Of a DNA stretch of 64,000 nt, positions 1 through 8,633 are shown piece after piece. The DNA lies in the NCBI RefSeq assembly GCF_000723165.1, contig NZ_HG322949.1:5054783-5118782 (forward strand). Reading direction: 5' to 3'. Positions within the stretch are counted from its first letter, which is position 1, and each line of letters starts with the position of its first letter. A program made the translations under genes and the position numbers. This stretch comes from Janthinobacterium agaricidamnosum NBRC 102515 = DSM 9628 (lineage in GTDB: Bacteria > Pseudomonadota > Gammaproteobacteria > Burkholderiales > Burkholderiaceae_D). The notes beneath the pieces were generated by a model. The model was not told where the DNA came from. It was given only the letters and a program-made list of their open reading frames with translations, and did not search any database.

Positions 1-81
1 TTTTCTTTTCTGCTACAGCGCCGTTTCCGACGCTCCCTTTTGCTCAGCAACGAGTGCCATTCATCGGGGAGGCGTATCATA

Positions 82-858
82 TCAAAGACCGTCGAACTTT
101 GGCAAGCGCTTTTCCAGGAACGCTTGCATGCCTTCTTTCTGGGCCGGCGTACCGAAAGCGGCGTGAAATAAACGGCGCTCGTAAGCGACGCCTTCGGTCA
201 GCGTGGTGTCGAAGGCGCGGTTGACGCAATCCTTGATCATCATCGCCACCGACGTCGGCATCGCGGCGATGGTGGCCGCGGCGGCCAGGGTTTCTTCGAT
301 CAGCTTGTCTGCAGGCACCACCCGCGACACCAGGCCGATGCGTTCCGCCTCGGCCGCGTCGATGGTGCGGGCGGTCAGCAGCAAGTCCATCGCCTTGGCC
401 TTGCCGATGGCGCGCGGCAAACGTTGCGTGCCGCCGGCGCCCGGCGTGACGCCGACCTTGATTTCCGGCTGGCCGAATTTGGCGTTGTCGGCGGCGATCA
501 GGAAGTCGCACATCATCGCCAGTTCGCAGCCGCCGCCCAGCGCATAACCGGCGACCGCGCCGATCACCGGCTTGCGCACGCGCAGGATATGTTCCCAGTT
601 GCGGGTGATATAACCATCCTTATAGGTATCCGGATAAGTGTAGTCGACCATCGCCGCGATGTCGGCGCCGGCCGCGAACGCTTTTTCGCTGCCGGTCAGC
701 ACGATGCAGCCGATATTGTCGTCGGCATCGAAGGCATGCAAGGCGTGGCCCAGCTCATTCATCATATTGTCGTTCAGCGCATTCAGCGCCTTCGGACGAT
801 TCAGGCGTATCAGTGCGACCTTGTCGTGGATGGCGATGATCAGATCTTCATATTGCAT
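82..858 (-). CDS. Enoyl-CoA hydratase (crotonase family)
   Basis: 258-residue crotonase-fold protein, the usual length for a soluble single-domain enoyl-CoA hydratase of fatty-acid or phenylacetate beta-oxidation. It hydrates trans-2-enoyl-CoA to 3-hydroxyacyl-CoA. Visible motifs are the CoA/oxyanion segment KAFAAGADI (about residue 60), [13 protein letters not shown] (about 105) and [21 protein letters not shown] (about 128-148), whose PEI glutamate matches the first catalytic acid. The position of the second catalytic acid reads AMDLLLT, with Asp in place of the usual Glu. The start is backed by GGAGACTGAC just upstream of the ATG. It could be a PaaF-like or FadB-like paralogue; the substrate cannot be told from sequence. 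Confidence 0.93.
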   Translation of the reverse strand: MQYEDLIIAIHDKVALIRLNRPKALNALNDNMMNELGHALHAFDADDNIGCIVLTGSEKAFAAGADIAAMVDYTYPDTYKDGYITRNWEHILRVRKPVIGAVAGYALGGGCELAMMCDFLIAADNAKFGQPEIKVGVTPGAGGTQRLPRAIGKAKAMDLLLTARTIDAAEAERIGLVSRVVPADKLIEETLAAAATIAAMPTSVAMMIKDCVNRAFDTTLTEGVAYERRLFHAAFGTPAQKEGMQAFLEKRLPKFDGL

Positions 859-997
859 GTCAGTCTCCTATGGATGGAACACGGTGTGGGCGATTGTAGC
901 GTTTATCTCAGCCATGCCCACTATATGGAGTCAAGCGCCGCTGTTATTATTGGTGGCCTAAACCTGCCTTGATAGCGAGCACCTTATTCTTGCCTCC

Positions 998-2257
998 CTG
1001 CGTACCTACTGGATAACCAAGCTGAGCGGCGACCGCCTGCTGGCCAGCGCCGACTTCCGCCGCTTCTGGTTCAGCAGCGCGCTCCATGGCTTCGGCGCGC
1101 AAATCACCACCCTCGCCTTGCCGCTGTGCGCGGTGTTGCTGCTGCATGCGACGCCGGAACAGATGGGCATGCTGGTCGCCTTGCAGGCGGTGCCGTTCGC
1201 GCTGTTCGGCTTGCCGGTCGGCGTGTTGCTCGACCGGCGCAGCAAATTACCGATCATGCTGTTCAGCGAATCGATGTCCGGCATCGCGCTGGCCAGCGTG
1301 GCACTCGCGTACTGGTGCGGCGTATTGTCGATGCCGTGGCTGTATGTGGTCGGCTTCTTGATCGGCACCGGTTTTGTCGTCGGCGGCAGCGCTGAACAGG
1401 TATTCCTGACCTTCCTGGTCGGACGCGAAGGCTTGATCGATGCACAAGCCAAGTTTGCCACCACCGATTCGGCGTCGCGGCTGGTCGGCCCCGGCATTGC
1501 CGGTTTGCTGGTGCAATTGCTGAGCGCGCCGGTGGCGATCCTGGTGACGGCGTGCGGCTATCTGGTGTCGATACTAAATTTGCGGCGCATGAGCGTGCGC
1601 GATCCGCGCCCGCCGCCATCGAACCGGCATCCGCTGCGCGAAATCAAGGATGGCCTCGTGTTTGTCTGGAACCATCCGCTGCTGCGTCCGCTAGCCTGGG
1701 GTGTCGGTGCCTGGCATTTGCTGTTTTACGCCAGCGCGGCGTTGACGATCTTATTTGCCACCCGCGTACTGGGCATGACACCGGGCATGCTGGGCATGGC
1801 GCAAATGCTGGGCGGCGCCGGCATTTTCGCCAGCTCGTTGCTGGTCAAGCCATTGACCCGGCGCTACGGCACCGGCCCGACCATCCTGATCGGCCTGGTC
1901 GCCACCACGCTCGGCTTCATGCTGACGCCGGCGATTCCAGCGGCACTGTTCGGCAGCCGGACCAATAGCGCGATCGCCTATGCCGTGCTGATATTCTTTT
2001 TCGATTGCGGCGTGATGCTATTCTTCATACCGTATATGGGCTTGCGCCAAAAAGTCACGCCGGACGCCTTTCTCGGCCGCATGACATCGACCATGCGGTT
2101 CCTGACGGTGGCAACCGCGCCGCTGGGCGCGCTGGCGGCCGGCTTCATCGCCGAACATTTCGGCGTACGCAGCGGCATGGCCTGCGTCGCCGCCGGCAGT
2201 GTCGCCCTGACACTGGGAATGATCTTCGGCTCGCCGTTGCGTAGCGTGCGCACCTGA
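998..2257 (+). CDS. MFS transporter (drug/siderophore-exporter type), start codon unresolved
   Basis: Major facilitator superfamily transporter of about 420 residues with about 12 hydrophobic segments. The motif-A-like loop GLPVGVLLDRRSKLPIM after TM2 and a second LTRRYG loop mid-protein fit MFS_3 exporters. Homology-like sequence begins upstream of the first ordinary start: DFRRFWFSSALHGFG, typical of the family N-terminus, is encoded from about 1058. In this frame no ATG, GTG or TTG lies between the stop at 959-961 and the TTG at 1118. I set the start at CTG 998 only as a placeholder; ATT 986 is another option. The gene may use a rare start codon, be a 5'-damaged pseudogene, or carry a sequencing error. 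Confidence 0.75.
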   Translation: MRTYWITKLSGDRLLASADFRRFWFSSALHGFGAQITTLALPLCAVLLLHATPEQMGMLVALQAVPFALFGLPVGVLLDRRSKLPIMLFSESMSGIALASVALAYWCGVLSMPWLYVVGFLIGTGFVVGGSAEQVFLTFLVGREGLIDAQAKFATTDSASRLVGPGIAGLLVQLLSAPVAILVTACGYLVSILNLRRMSVRDPRPPPSNRHPLREIKDGLVFVWNHPLLRPLAWGVGAWHLLFYASAALTILFATRVLGMTPGMLGMAQMLGGAGIFASSLLVKPLTRRYGTGPTILIGLVATTLGFMLTPAIPAALFGSRTNSAIAYAVLIFFFDCGVMLFFIPYMGLRQKVTPDAFLGRMTSTMRFLTVATAPLGALAAGFIAEHFGVRSGMACVAAGSVALTLGMIFGSPLRSVRT

Positions 2258-2312
2258 ATCGGCGAAGGCGTCTACACTGTTTGTTGACACATCAGCAAAA
2301 CATACGTTGAGT

Positions 2313-2326
2313 TTGATTTATATCAA
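2313..2326 (+). promoter_or_regulatory. FNR/Anr-type binding site
   Basis: TTGATTTATATCAA is an exact match to the FNR/Anr consensus TTGAT-N4-ATCAA. Its centre at 2319.5 would place a class II transcription start near 2361, which leaves a 20-nt leader before the usp ATG at 2382. Oxygen-responsive control of the downstream universal stress gene is inferred from this. Confidence 0.75.
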
Positions 2327-2381
2327 GGTTTTTATTGACCTGTATCCATAAGCTGGATGACTACATCAACCGGAGAACGCC

Positions 2382-2819
2382 ATGTTTACCAAGATCTTAT
2401 TGCCTACCGATGGTTCGCCTTTATCGGACAGCGCCACAGTCACCGTCATCGAATTCGCCAAACTGAATCAAGCCGCCATCGTCGCCGTCAGCGTGGTGCA
2501 GCCGCTGCCATTTGCGCCGCTCGGCGATGGCAGCATCGTGCTCGACGCCAGTGAATATGAGCACCAGATGCGGGTATCGGCGCAGCACAACCTGGATAAA
2601 GTGCAGGCCGCCGCGCGCGCCGCCGACGTGCCGTTCGACGGCGTGGTGGCGCTGTCGCCCAGCCCGTATGAAGAAATCGTCGCCGCCGCCAGCAAGTTTA
2701 ATTGCGACATCATCATCATGGCGTCGCATGGCCGCAAAGGCTTGAATAAGTTGTTTATCGGCAGCGAGACGCAAAAAGTGCTGGCGCACACCACCTTGCC
2801 GGTGATGGTCTTGCGCTGA
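2382..2819 (+). CDS. Universal stress protein (UspA family)
   Basis: 145-residue single-domain cytoplasmic Usp. It opens with the family signature KILLPTDGSPLSD, followed by a central hydrophobic strand DIIIMASHGRKG. The ATP-binding pattern G-x2-G-x9-G-S/T is present as GRKGLNKLFIGSETQKVL, so it should be an ATP-binding type Usp. The start has CCGGAGAACGCC upstream. An exact FNR/Anr box sits 56 bp before the start codon, so induction under low oxygen is likely, as known for several proteobacterial usp genes. Monocistronic: the next gene is convergent. Confidence 0.93.
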   Translation: MFTKILLPTDGSPLSDSATVTVIEFAKLNQAAIVAVSVVQPLPFAPLGDGSIVLDASEYEHQMRVSAQHNLDKVQAAARAADVPFDGVVALSPSPYEEIVAAASKFNCDIIIMASHGRKGLNKLFIGSETQKVLAHTTLPVMVLR

Positions 2820-2829
2820 CCAGGATCAC

Positions 2830-2855
2830 CGCGCCGGCCGTATCATGCCGGCGCG
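2830..2855. terminator. GC-rich hairpin between convergent usp and mltA
   Basis: CGCGCCGGC (2830-2838) pairs with GCCGGCGCG (2847-2855) around an 8-nt loop, between two converging genes. There is no T-tract on either side, so it is at best a weak bidirectional terminator or a barrier hairpin. Confidence 0.4.
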
Positions 2856-2878
2856 GCGCATCGCGTGACTTACCGCGA

Positions 2879-4105
2879 TCAGCGGGCCGGAGTCTGCTTC
2901 GGCAATAACACCCACACCATGCCGCTCTGTTTCATGCGGCCGGCGTTTTCGGCCGCCTCGGTACCAAATCCAAAGAAATAATCGACCCGGATAGCACCGC
3001 GAATCGCACCGCCGGTATCTTGCGCCATCACCAGCCGCTGCATCGGGATATCGCTGAACGGTTGGGTGGTCGCCAGGAATACCGGCGTTCCCAGCGGCAC
3101 GTAACGAGCGTCGACCGCGACCGAGCGCTGCGGCGTCAACGGCACGCCCAGCGCGCCTTTCGGACCGACTTTCGGGTCCGGCAAGCGTTCTTCCTTGAAG
3201 AACACATAACTCGGATTCGCGTTGAACAATTCATTCTGGCGTGTAGGATGGCCGGCGATCCACGCCTTGATGCCTTGCGCCGACGCCTGGCTCGCCGTCA
3301 GCTCGCCCTTCTCGACCAGGTAGCGGCCAATCGACTTGTACGGATAACCGTTCTGGTCGGCATAGGCGACGCGCACGGTTTCCTGGCTATCCGTCAATTG
3401 CACGCGGCCGGAACCCTGCACTTGCAGGAAAAACGCCTCGACCGCATCGTCGACCCACATCAATTCCTTGCCGCTCACGTCGGCGCGCTCAATCTCGGCA
3501 CGGGTCGAATACGGTACCACTTTCTTGCCGCTCAGGCGGCCGCGCAAACGCATGCCTTTCAATTCCGGATACACGCTGGCCAGGTCGACGGTCAGCAAAT
3601 CGTCCGGCACGCGATACAACGGGGTCTGGTACGGACCGCCGCGCTTGCGCGCGCCATGCAGCAGCGGTTCGTAATAACCGGTGACCAGGCCAGTGCTGGC
3701 GCCATCCGGCGCGATGACCTGGTTCGGCACGAAGAAACTTTCAAAGAATAAACGAATCGCCTTGTCGTCGCTGCTCTTGACTTGCTTGGCGATCATGCAC
3801 GGCTCTTTCCAGTCCGCCCGTTTGCTCAAGGCATTACAGGACGCCATGAACGCCGGCCAGGCGGCGCGTAAATCGTCTTTTTGCCAGCCCGGCAAGCTGG
3901 AAAAACTGACCGGCGCGAATTGCGGCTTCTCGGCGGCGGCCGCGTCAGGCTTAACGGCCGGCTCCGCAGGTTTCGATGGCGTGGGTTTGACAGGCGGCGT
4001 GGCCGGCAATACCGGTGCCGGCGGCAACGGCGTGCTGGTACAGGCGGCCAGCGAAAGTGCGACGACGGTCAATGAAACGAGTAGACTACTGCGTGTGAAT
4101 AACAT
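2879..4105 (-). CDS. mltA: Membrane-bound lytic murein transglycosylase A
   Basis: 408-residue lipoprotein that cleaves peptidoglycan glycan strands to 1,6-anhydro-muropeptides at the outer membrane. A type II signal peptide ends in LSLAAC (lipobox, Cys21), followed by a Pro/Ala-rich tether. The MltA barrel includes VTGYYEPLLHG (about residue 140) and a long central domain. The C-terminal 3D domain carries AQDTGGAIRGAIRVDYFFG, whose Asp (about residue 363) matches the catalytic aspartate of MltA. Length fits the family. It is divergent from the small membrane-protein gene that begins 12 bp upstream, so the two share a very short promoter region. Confidence 0.95.
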   Translation of the reverse strand: MLFTRSSLLVSLTVVALSLAACTSTPLPPAPVLPATPPVKPTPSKPAEPAVKPDAAAAEKPQFAPVSFSSLPGWQKDDLRAAWPAFMASCNALSKRADWKEPCMIAKQVKSSDDKAIRLFFESFFVPNQVIAPDGASTGLVTGYYEPLLHGARKRGGPYQTPLYRVPDDLLTVDLASVYPELKGMRLRGRLSGKKVVPYSTRAEIERADVSGKELMWVDDAVEAFFLQVQGSGRVQLTDSQETVRVAYADQNGYPYKSIGRYLVEKGELTASQASAQGIKAWIAGHPTRQNELFNANPSYVFFKEERLPDPKVGPKGALGVPLTPQRSVAVDARYVPLGTPVFLATTQPFSDIPMQRLVMAQDTGGAIRGAIRVDYFFGFGTEAAENAGRMKQSGMVWVLLPKQTPAR

Positions 4106-4116
4106 AAGGAATCGGT

Positions 4117-4266
4117 ATGTGGGTATTAATCATTGAAGCGTTGGTAGCGTTTTTCCTGCTGGTATTCATCGTGTGGTGGACCATGTATTCGGGCAAGAAG
4201 CCGACACCACCGATCCAAAAGAAACAATTGACGGATCAACAGTCCGAGCAAGACAAGCTGAAGTGA
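4117..4266 (+). CDS. Small single-pass membrane protein (49 aa)
   Basis: Starts ATG at 4117 behind ATAAGGAATCGGT, a reasonable ribosome binding site. The product begins MWVLIIEALVAFFLLVFIVWW, a single hydrophobic helix, and continues with a hydrophilic tail rich in Lys, Gln, Pro and Glu (KKPTPPIQKKQLTDQQ). The topology is likely N-out, C-in. It is divergent from mltA and convergent with apaG, with a 57-bp gap to the short palindromic repeat. Function unknown. Codon use and the ribosome site make it a credible gene. Confidence 0.7.
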   Translation: MWVLIIEALVAFFLLVFIVWWTMYSGKKPTPPIQKKQLTDQQSEQDKLK

Positions 4267-4323
4267 CGCAATGGCGGCGCACGTCATGGCCATGCGATGC
4301 AGGCGCCACTATATAACGTATGG

Positions 4324-4388
4324 CTTAGAAGCTATCCCAGTAGATGAATACGCCCTCTTCTGGCGCTCGCTACTGGGATAGGTCCTTA
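4324..4388. repeat. Short copy of dispersed palindromic repeat B
   Basis: About 65 bp bounded by CTATCCCAGTAG (4332-4343) and its inverted copy CTACTGGGATAG (4370-4381). The 38 bp from 4332 match, with a single mismatch in the interior, the reverse complement of one end of the full-length copy at 61504-61670. The central ~100 bp of that copy are absent here, so this looks like an internal-deletion derivative. Its right edge includes the TAA stop codon of apaG (4386-4388). Confidence 0.8.
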
Positions 4389-4760
4389 ATGCAGCGTGCG
4401 CGGTAGCGACAGCATGAATTCCGGGATCTCGGCCTCGAAGCGGTGACCGTCTTCCGCCACGCAGAAATATTCGCCGCGCATGGCGCCTTGCGGCGTCGCC
4501 AGCGCGGTGCCGCTGGTGTATTCGAATTGCTCGCCCGGCTGCAGCAGCGGCTGATGGCCGACCACGCCGAGGCCGCGTACTTCTTCCTTGCCGTTATTGG
4601 CGTCGGTGATGACCCAATGGCGCGAAATCAGTTGCGCGGCTACCGTGCCGGTATTCTTGATGCGGATCGTGTACGTGAAAACATGCTTGCCGCGCTCGGG
4701 GTCCGACTGTTCCGGCAGGTACTGCGTTTTGACCGTGACCGTAAATTCATAAGATGCCAT
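4386..4760 (-). CDS. apaG: ApaG (Co2+/Mg2+ efflux-associated, DUF525)
   Basis: 124-residue all-beta ApaG protein with the family core YTIRIKNTGTVAAQLISRHWVITD (residues 29-52) and the later GVVGHQPLLQPGEQFEYTSG segment. The fold is fibronectin III-like. Its biochemical role is not settled; it is linked to Co2+ resistance and polyphosphate or nucleotide binding. It lies next to rpe as in many Burkholderiales, on the opposite strand. Its last codons run straight into the terminal inverted repeat at 4324-4388, which may have replaced the original 3' flank. Confidence 0.95.
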   Translation of the reverse strand: MASYEFTVTVKTQYLPEQSDPERGKHVFTYTIRIKNTGTVAAQLISRHWVITDANNGKEEVRGLGVVGHQPLLQPGEQFEYTSGTALATPQGAMRGEYFCVAEDGHRFEAEIPEFMLSLPRTLH

Positions 4761-4925
4761 CGAAATTCCTCAAATTAGCTGTAATGATGGCTGGCGCGCG
4801 GCACGCGTTCACCGGAGTTTTTGTTGTCGTGCCCCACAGTTTATGCCAAATAATGGATTTCAAAAAAGCGTGGCGTGAACGGCAAGCGTAAAATGGCGCA
4901 TCTTTTTTAATCGCAAGCCCATATC

Positions 4926-5591
4926 ATGACAACATTCCGCATCGCTCCCAGCATCCTGTCTGCCGATTTCGCCCGTCTCGGCGAAGAAGTGCGCAATGTC
5001 GTCGCCGCCGGCGCCGACATCATCCACTTCGACGTGATGGATAACCATTATGTTCCCAACCTCACCATCGGCCCGCTGGTCTGCGAAGCGATCCGCCCGC
5101 ACGTCCAAGTGCCGATCGACGTGCACCTGATGGTCAAGCCGGTCGACCGCATTATCCCGGATTTCGCCAAGGTCGGCGCGAACATCATCACCTTCCATCC
5201 GGAAGCGTCGGAACATCTCGATCGTTCGCTGCAATTGATACGCGACAACGGCTGCAAGGCCGGCCTGGTGTTCAATCCCGGCACGCCGCTGCATTTCCTC
5301 GACCACGTGATGGACAAGATCGACATCATCCTGATCATGTCGGTCAATCCCGGTTTCGGCGGCCAGTCCTTCATTCCCGAAGCGCTGAAAAAAATCGCCG
5401 CGGCGCGCCGCCTGATCGATGAATCCGGCCGCGACATCATGCTGGAAGTCGATGGCGGCATCAAGATCGACAACATCGCGGCGGCGGCAAAGGCCGGCGC
5501 CGACACCTTTGTCGCCGGTTCGGCGATCTTCGGCAAACCGGACTACAAGGCCGTGATCGACGCGATGCGCGCAGAATTGGCAGGCGTTTAA
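4926..5591 (+). CDS. rpe: Ribulose-phosphate 3-epimerase
   Basis: 221 residues, a complete TIM barrel. It interconverts ribulose-5-phosphate and xylulose-5-phosphate in the pentose phosphate and Calvin cycles. The metal and acid/base residues are in [15 protein letters not shown] (about residue 35), DVHLMV (about 68) and [12 protein letters not shown] (about 175). The phosphate loop is FVAGSAIFG (about 198). It is followed by gph after one intergenic base, so the two are almost certainly cotranscribed and translationally coupled. Confidence 0.97.
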   Translation: MTTFRIAPSILSADFARLGEEVRNVVAAGADIIHFDVMDNHYVPNLTIGPLVCEAIRPHVQVPIDVHLMVKPVDRIIPDFAKVGANIITFHPEASEHLDRSLQLIRDNGCKAGLVFNPGTPLHFLDHVMDKIDIILIMSVNPGFGGQSFIPEALKKIAAARRLIDESGRDIMLEVDGGIKIDNIAAAAKAGADTFVAGSAIFGKPDYKAVIDAMRAELAGV

Positions 5592-5592
5592 G

Positions 5593-6285
5593 ATGGCCGA
5601 CAGCACCGTGTTGCGCGGCGTACGAGCCGCAATTATCGACCTGGACGGCACTATGCTCGACACCGTGCCCGACTTCCATATCGCGATCAACCGCATGCGC
5701 GCAGAATTCGAACTGGAACCAATCAGCGCGGAACGCATCCAACTAATGGTCGGCAAGGGTTCGGAAAACCTGATCCGCGCGGTGCTGGCCCTCGATTTCG
5801 AACCAGCCGGCGTGGCCAGCCGCTTCGAGGCGGCGATGGAGGCCTACCAGCGCCATTACCTGGCCATCAACGGCGACGGCAGCACGCTGTATCCGGACGT
5901 GGTCGCCGGACTGGAAGCAATGAAGGCGGCCGGCTTGCGGCTGGCGTGCGTCACCAACAAGCCGGTCGCCTTCGCTGTACCGCTGTTGCAACAAAAAGGG
6001 TTGTACGGGTTTTTCGAGATTATTTATGGAGGCGATTCACTGGCCAGGAAAAAACCGGACCCGTTGCCGCTGCAGCAAGTGTGCCGCGACTTCGGCCTGG
6101 CGCCAGCCCAGGTGGTGGCCATCGGCGACTCGTCGAATGACGCGCAAGCGGCACGGGCTGCGGCTTGCCCGGTGTTGACGGTGCCTTATGGGTACAATCA
6201 CGGACACTCTATACACGAAACCGATTCCGATGGTATAGTTGACACGCTGCTTCAAGCGGCCAACCTTATTAGCATGCACAATTAA
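5593..6285 (+). CDS. gph: Phosphoglycolate phosphatase
   Basis: 230-residue HAD-superfamily hydrolase. Motif I is IIDLDGTMLDT (nucleophile Asp), motif II CVTNKP, and motifs III/IV are KKPDP and AIGDSSNDAQAA. The cap-type insertion and length fit Gph, which dephosphorylates 2-phosphoglycolate. It follows rpe directly and precedes the trp genes, an order common in betaproteobacteria. Related HAD phosphatases cannot be ruled out by sequence alone, but the context favours gph. Confidence 0.92.
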   Translation: MADSTVLRGVRAAIIDLDGTMLDTVPDFHIAINRMRAEFELEPISAERIQLMVGKGSENLIRAVLALDFEPAGVASRFEAAMEAYQRHYLAINGDGSTLYPDVVAGLEAMKAAGLRLACVTNKPVAFAVPLLQQKGLYGFFEIIYGGDSLARKKPDPLPLQQVCRDFGLAPAQVVAIGDSSNDAQAARAAACPVLTVPYGYNHGHSIHETDSDGIVDTLLQAANLISMHN

Positions 6286-6308
6286 ACAGCATACTGACCA
6301 AACTAATC

Positions 6309-6395
6309 ATGTTTCCCAACGAAAAACACAATGTTAACCAAACCGGCTCGATTGAGGCCTGGCTTTGGCGACGCTGGCAATCCTGGGCTAAGTAA
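6309..6395 (+). CDS. trpL: trp operon leader peptide
   Basis: 28-codon ORF between gph and trpE that contains four tryptophan codons close together near its end: GLU-ALA-TRP-LEU-TRP-ARG-ARG-TRP-GLN-SER-TRP-ALA-LYS-stop. A rho-independent terminator begins 16 bp after the stop codon. This is the classic arrangement for ribosome-mediated attenuation: stalling at Trp codons when charged tRNA-Trp is scarce would favour readthrough into trpE. No strong Shine-Dalgarno sequence is visible before the ATG. Confidence 0.88.
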   Translation: MFPNEKHNVNQTGSIEAWLWRRWQSWAK

Positions 6396-6410
6396 CCCAA
6401 GTAGTGATTG

Positions 6411-6445
6411 CTGCCGGCGGCTTGCACGCATCCGGCAGGTTTTTT
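6411..6445 (+). terminator. trp attenuator terminator
   Basis: CTGCCGG (6411-6417) pairs with CCGGCAG (6432-6438), followed by GTTTTTT. It lies after the trpL stop codon and 41 bp before the trpE start. An alternative upstream hairpin joins GCAATC (6377-6382) to GATTGC (6406-6411), with inner TGGG/CCCA pairs. It spans the last Trp codon and would be broken by a stalled ribosome. Confidence 0.85.
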
Positions 6446-6486
6446 GAAAACCCTCCGCCATCCAAACTGGCGGCATGGAGAGAAAC

Positions 6487-7995
6487 ATGACCGAACTCGA
6501 ATTCAAATCCCTGGCCACCCAAGGTTTCAACCGCATCCCTTTGATCGCGGAAGCCTTCGCCGACCTCGAAACCCCGCTGACGCTATACCTCAAGCTGGCG
6601 CAGAGCCAGAATGGCGGCAAGAATACCTTCTTGCTGGAATCGGTCGTCGGCGGCGAGCGTTTCGGCCGCTTTTCCTTCATCGGCCTGCCCGCCAAGACCG
6701 TATTGCGCAGCTTCGGCAGCCGCACCGAGATCGTCAGGAACGGCGCCGTGATCGAAACCCACAACGGCAATCCGCTCGACTTCATCGAACAATACCAGGC
6801 CCGCTTCAAGGTTGCGCTACGTCCTGGCATGCCGCGTTTTTGCGGCGGCCTGGCCGGTTATTTCGGTTACGACACGGTGCGCCACATCGAGAAAAAACTG
6901 GCCGCCAGCGCGCCGAAGGATGACCTGGGCTTGCCCGACATCCAGCTGATGGTGACCGAAGAACTGGCGGTGATCGATAACCTGTCCGGCAAGCTGTATC
7001 TGATCGTGTACGCCGACAGCGGCGCGCCGGAAGCCTACGCGAAAGCCCGCCACCGCCTCAAGGATTTGCGGATGATGCTGCGCCGCGGCCTCGATGCGCC
7101 GGTCACATCGAGCTCGGTGCGTACCGAAACCATCCGCGATTTCAGCAAGGAAGACTACCTGAAGGCGGTCGCCAAGGCCCATGAATACGTGATGGCCGGC
7201 GACTTGATGCAGGTGCAGATCGGCCAGCGCATCCGCAAGCCCTACGTCGATTCGCCGCTGACGCTGTATCGCGCGCTGCGTTCGCTGAACCCGTCGCCGT
7301 ATATGTACTTCTACAATTTCGGCGACATGCAAATCATCGGCGCGTCGCCGGAAATCCTGGTGCGCAATGAAAGCGTCAGCAACGCCGATGGCGAAGACAG
7401 CAAGAAAGTCACGCTGCGGCCGATCGCCGGCACCCGTCCGCGCGGCTCGACGCCGGAACGCGACGCCGAACTGTCGGCCGAACTGCTGGCCGATCCGAAG
7501 GAAATCGCCGAACACGTGATGCTGATCGACCTGGCACGCAACGACATCGGCCGCATCGCCGAAACCGGCAGCGTCAAGGTCACCGACCGCATGGTCATCG
7601 AAAAATACTCGCATGTGCAGCACATCGTGTCGAACGTCGAAGGCACGCTGGAGGCGGGCCTGTCGAATCTCGACGTGCTGCGCGCCACCTTCCCGGCCGG
7701 CACCCTGACCGGGGCGCCGAAAGTGCGCGCCATGGAGGTGATCGACGAGCTGGAAATCAGCAAGCGCGGCATCTACGGCGGCGCCTGCGGCTACCTGTCG
7801 TTTGGCGGCGAAATGGACGTGGCGATCGCGATCCGCACCGGCGTCATCAAGGACGGCATGCTGTACGTGCAGGCTGCGGCCGGCATCGTCGCCGACTCGA
7901 TCCCGGAAATGGAATGGCAAGAAACTGAAAACAAGGCGCGCGCCGTATTGCGCGCCGCCGAACAAGTGCAAGATGGCCTGGATGGGGAGTTCTGA
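6487..7995 (+). CDS. trpE: Anthranilate synthase component I
   Basis: 502-residue chorismate-using enzyme that makes anthranilate from chorismate and NH3 or glutamine. The chorismate-binding core is clear: [14 protein letters not shown] (about residue 315), [13 protein letters not shown] (about 348), [19 protein letters not shown] (about 405) and [20 protein letters not shown] (about 430-449). The upstream ATG at 6475 is in frame, but the second ATG at 6487 has GGAGAG at the proper distance and is preferred. It is under the control of the trpL attenuator. The trpG start follows the stop after one base. Confidence 0.97.
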   Translation: MTELEFKSLATQGFNRIPLIAEAFADLETPLTLYLKLAQSQNGGKNTFLLESVVGGERFGRFSFIGLPAKTVLRSFGSRTEIVRNGAVIETHNGNPLDFIEQYQARFKVALRPGMPRFCGGLAGYFGYDTVRHIEKKLAASAPKDDLGLPDIQLMVTEELAVIDNLSGKLYLIVYADSGAPEAYAKARHRLKDLRMMLRRGLDAPVTSSSVRTETIRDFSKEDYLKAVAKAHEYVMAGDLMQVQIGQRIRKPYVDSPLTLYRALRSLNPSPYMYFYNFGDMQIIGASPEILVRNESVSNADGEDSKKVTLRPIAGTRPRGSTPERDAELSAELLADPKEIAEHVMLIDLARNDIGRIAETGSVKVTDRMVIEKYSHVQHIVSNVEGTLEAGLSNLDVLRATFPAGTLTGAPKVRAMEVIDELEISKRGIYGGACGYLSFGGEMDVAIAIRTGVIKDGMLYVQAAAGIVADSIPEMEWQETENKARAVLRAAEQVQDGLDGEF

Positions 7996-7996
7996 G

Positions 7997-8560
7997 ATGC
8001 TGCTGATGATCGACAATTATGACTCCTTCACCTATAACATCGTGCAGTATTTCGGCGAACTGGGCGAAGACGTCCGCACTGTCCGCAACGATGAAATCAC
8101 CATCGCGGAAATCGAAGCGCTGAACCCGGACCGCATCTGTATTTCCCCCGGCCCGAAAGCACCGGCGCAAGCCGGTATTTCGATCGAGGTGCTGAAACAC
8201 TTCGCCGGCAAGAAGCCGATACTCGGCGTCTGCCTCGGCCACCAGGCCATCGGCGAAGCATTCGGCGGCAAAGTCATCCGCGCCAAGCAAGTCATGCATG
8301 GCAAAACTTCATTAATCGCGCATACCGGCGTGGGCGTCTTCAAGGACCTGCCCAGCCCCTTCACAGTGATCCGCTACCACTCCCTGGCGATCGAACGCGC
8401 CTCGTTTCCGGCTTGCCTGGAAGTGACGGCCTGGACCGACGACGGCGAGATCATGGGCGTGCGCCACAAGGAATTCGATATCGAGGGCGTGCAATTCCAC
8501 CCCGAGTCGATCCTGTCGGAACACGGCCACGCACTGCTGAAGAATTTCCTCGACCGCTGA
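7997..8560 (+). CDS. trpG: Anthranilate synthase component II (glutamine amidotransferase)
   Basis: 187-residue class I glutamine amidotransferase. It begins [23 protein letters not shown], the TrpG/PabA signature. The nucleophile Cys is in [10 protein letters not shown] (about residue 80) and the His-Glu pair in VQFHPESIL (about 170). It supplies ammonia from glutamine to TrpE and may also serve para-aminobenzoate synthase, as many TrpG proteins do. The ATG lies one base after the trpE stop TGA, so translation is coupled. Confidence 0.97.
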   Translation: MLLMIDNYDSFTYNIVQYFGELGEDVRTVRNDEITIAEIEALNPDRICISPGPKAPAQAGISIEVLKHFAGKKPILGVCLGHQAIGEAFGGKVIRAKQVMHGKTSLIAHTGVGVFKDLPSPFTVIRYHSLAIERASFPACLEVTAWTDDGEIMGVRHKEFDIEGVQFHPESILSEHGHALLKNFLDR

Positions 8561-8633
8561 GATGTGAACGGCGCGCCCGCGCCCCTGCCACATTCCGGTT
8601 TCGTCCTGCGCCATTACTGAAGAAGGAAGCATC

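Noticed and set aside
6387..6400. TAAGTAACCC string in the trp leader, resembling the end of repeat A
   Set aside because: The match is limited to ten bases, has no partner repeat, and the string is part of the leader stop codon region.
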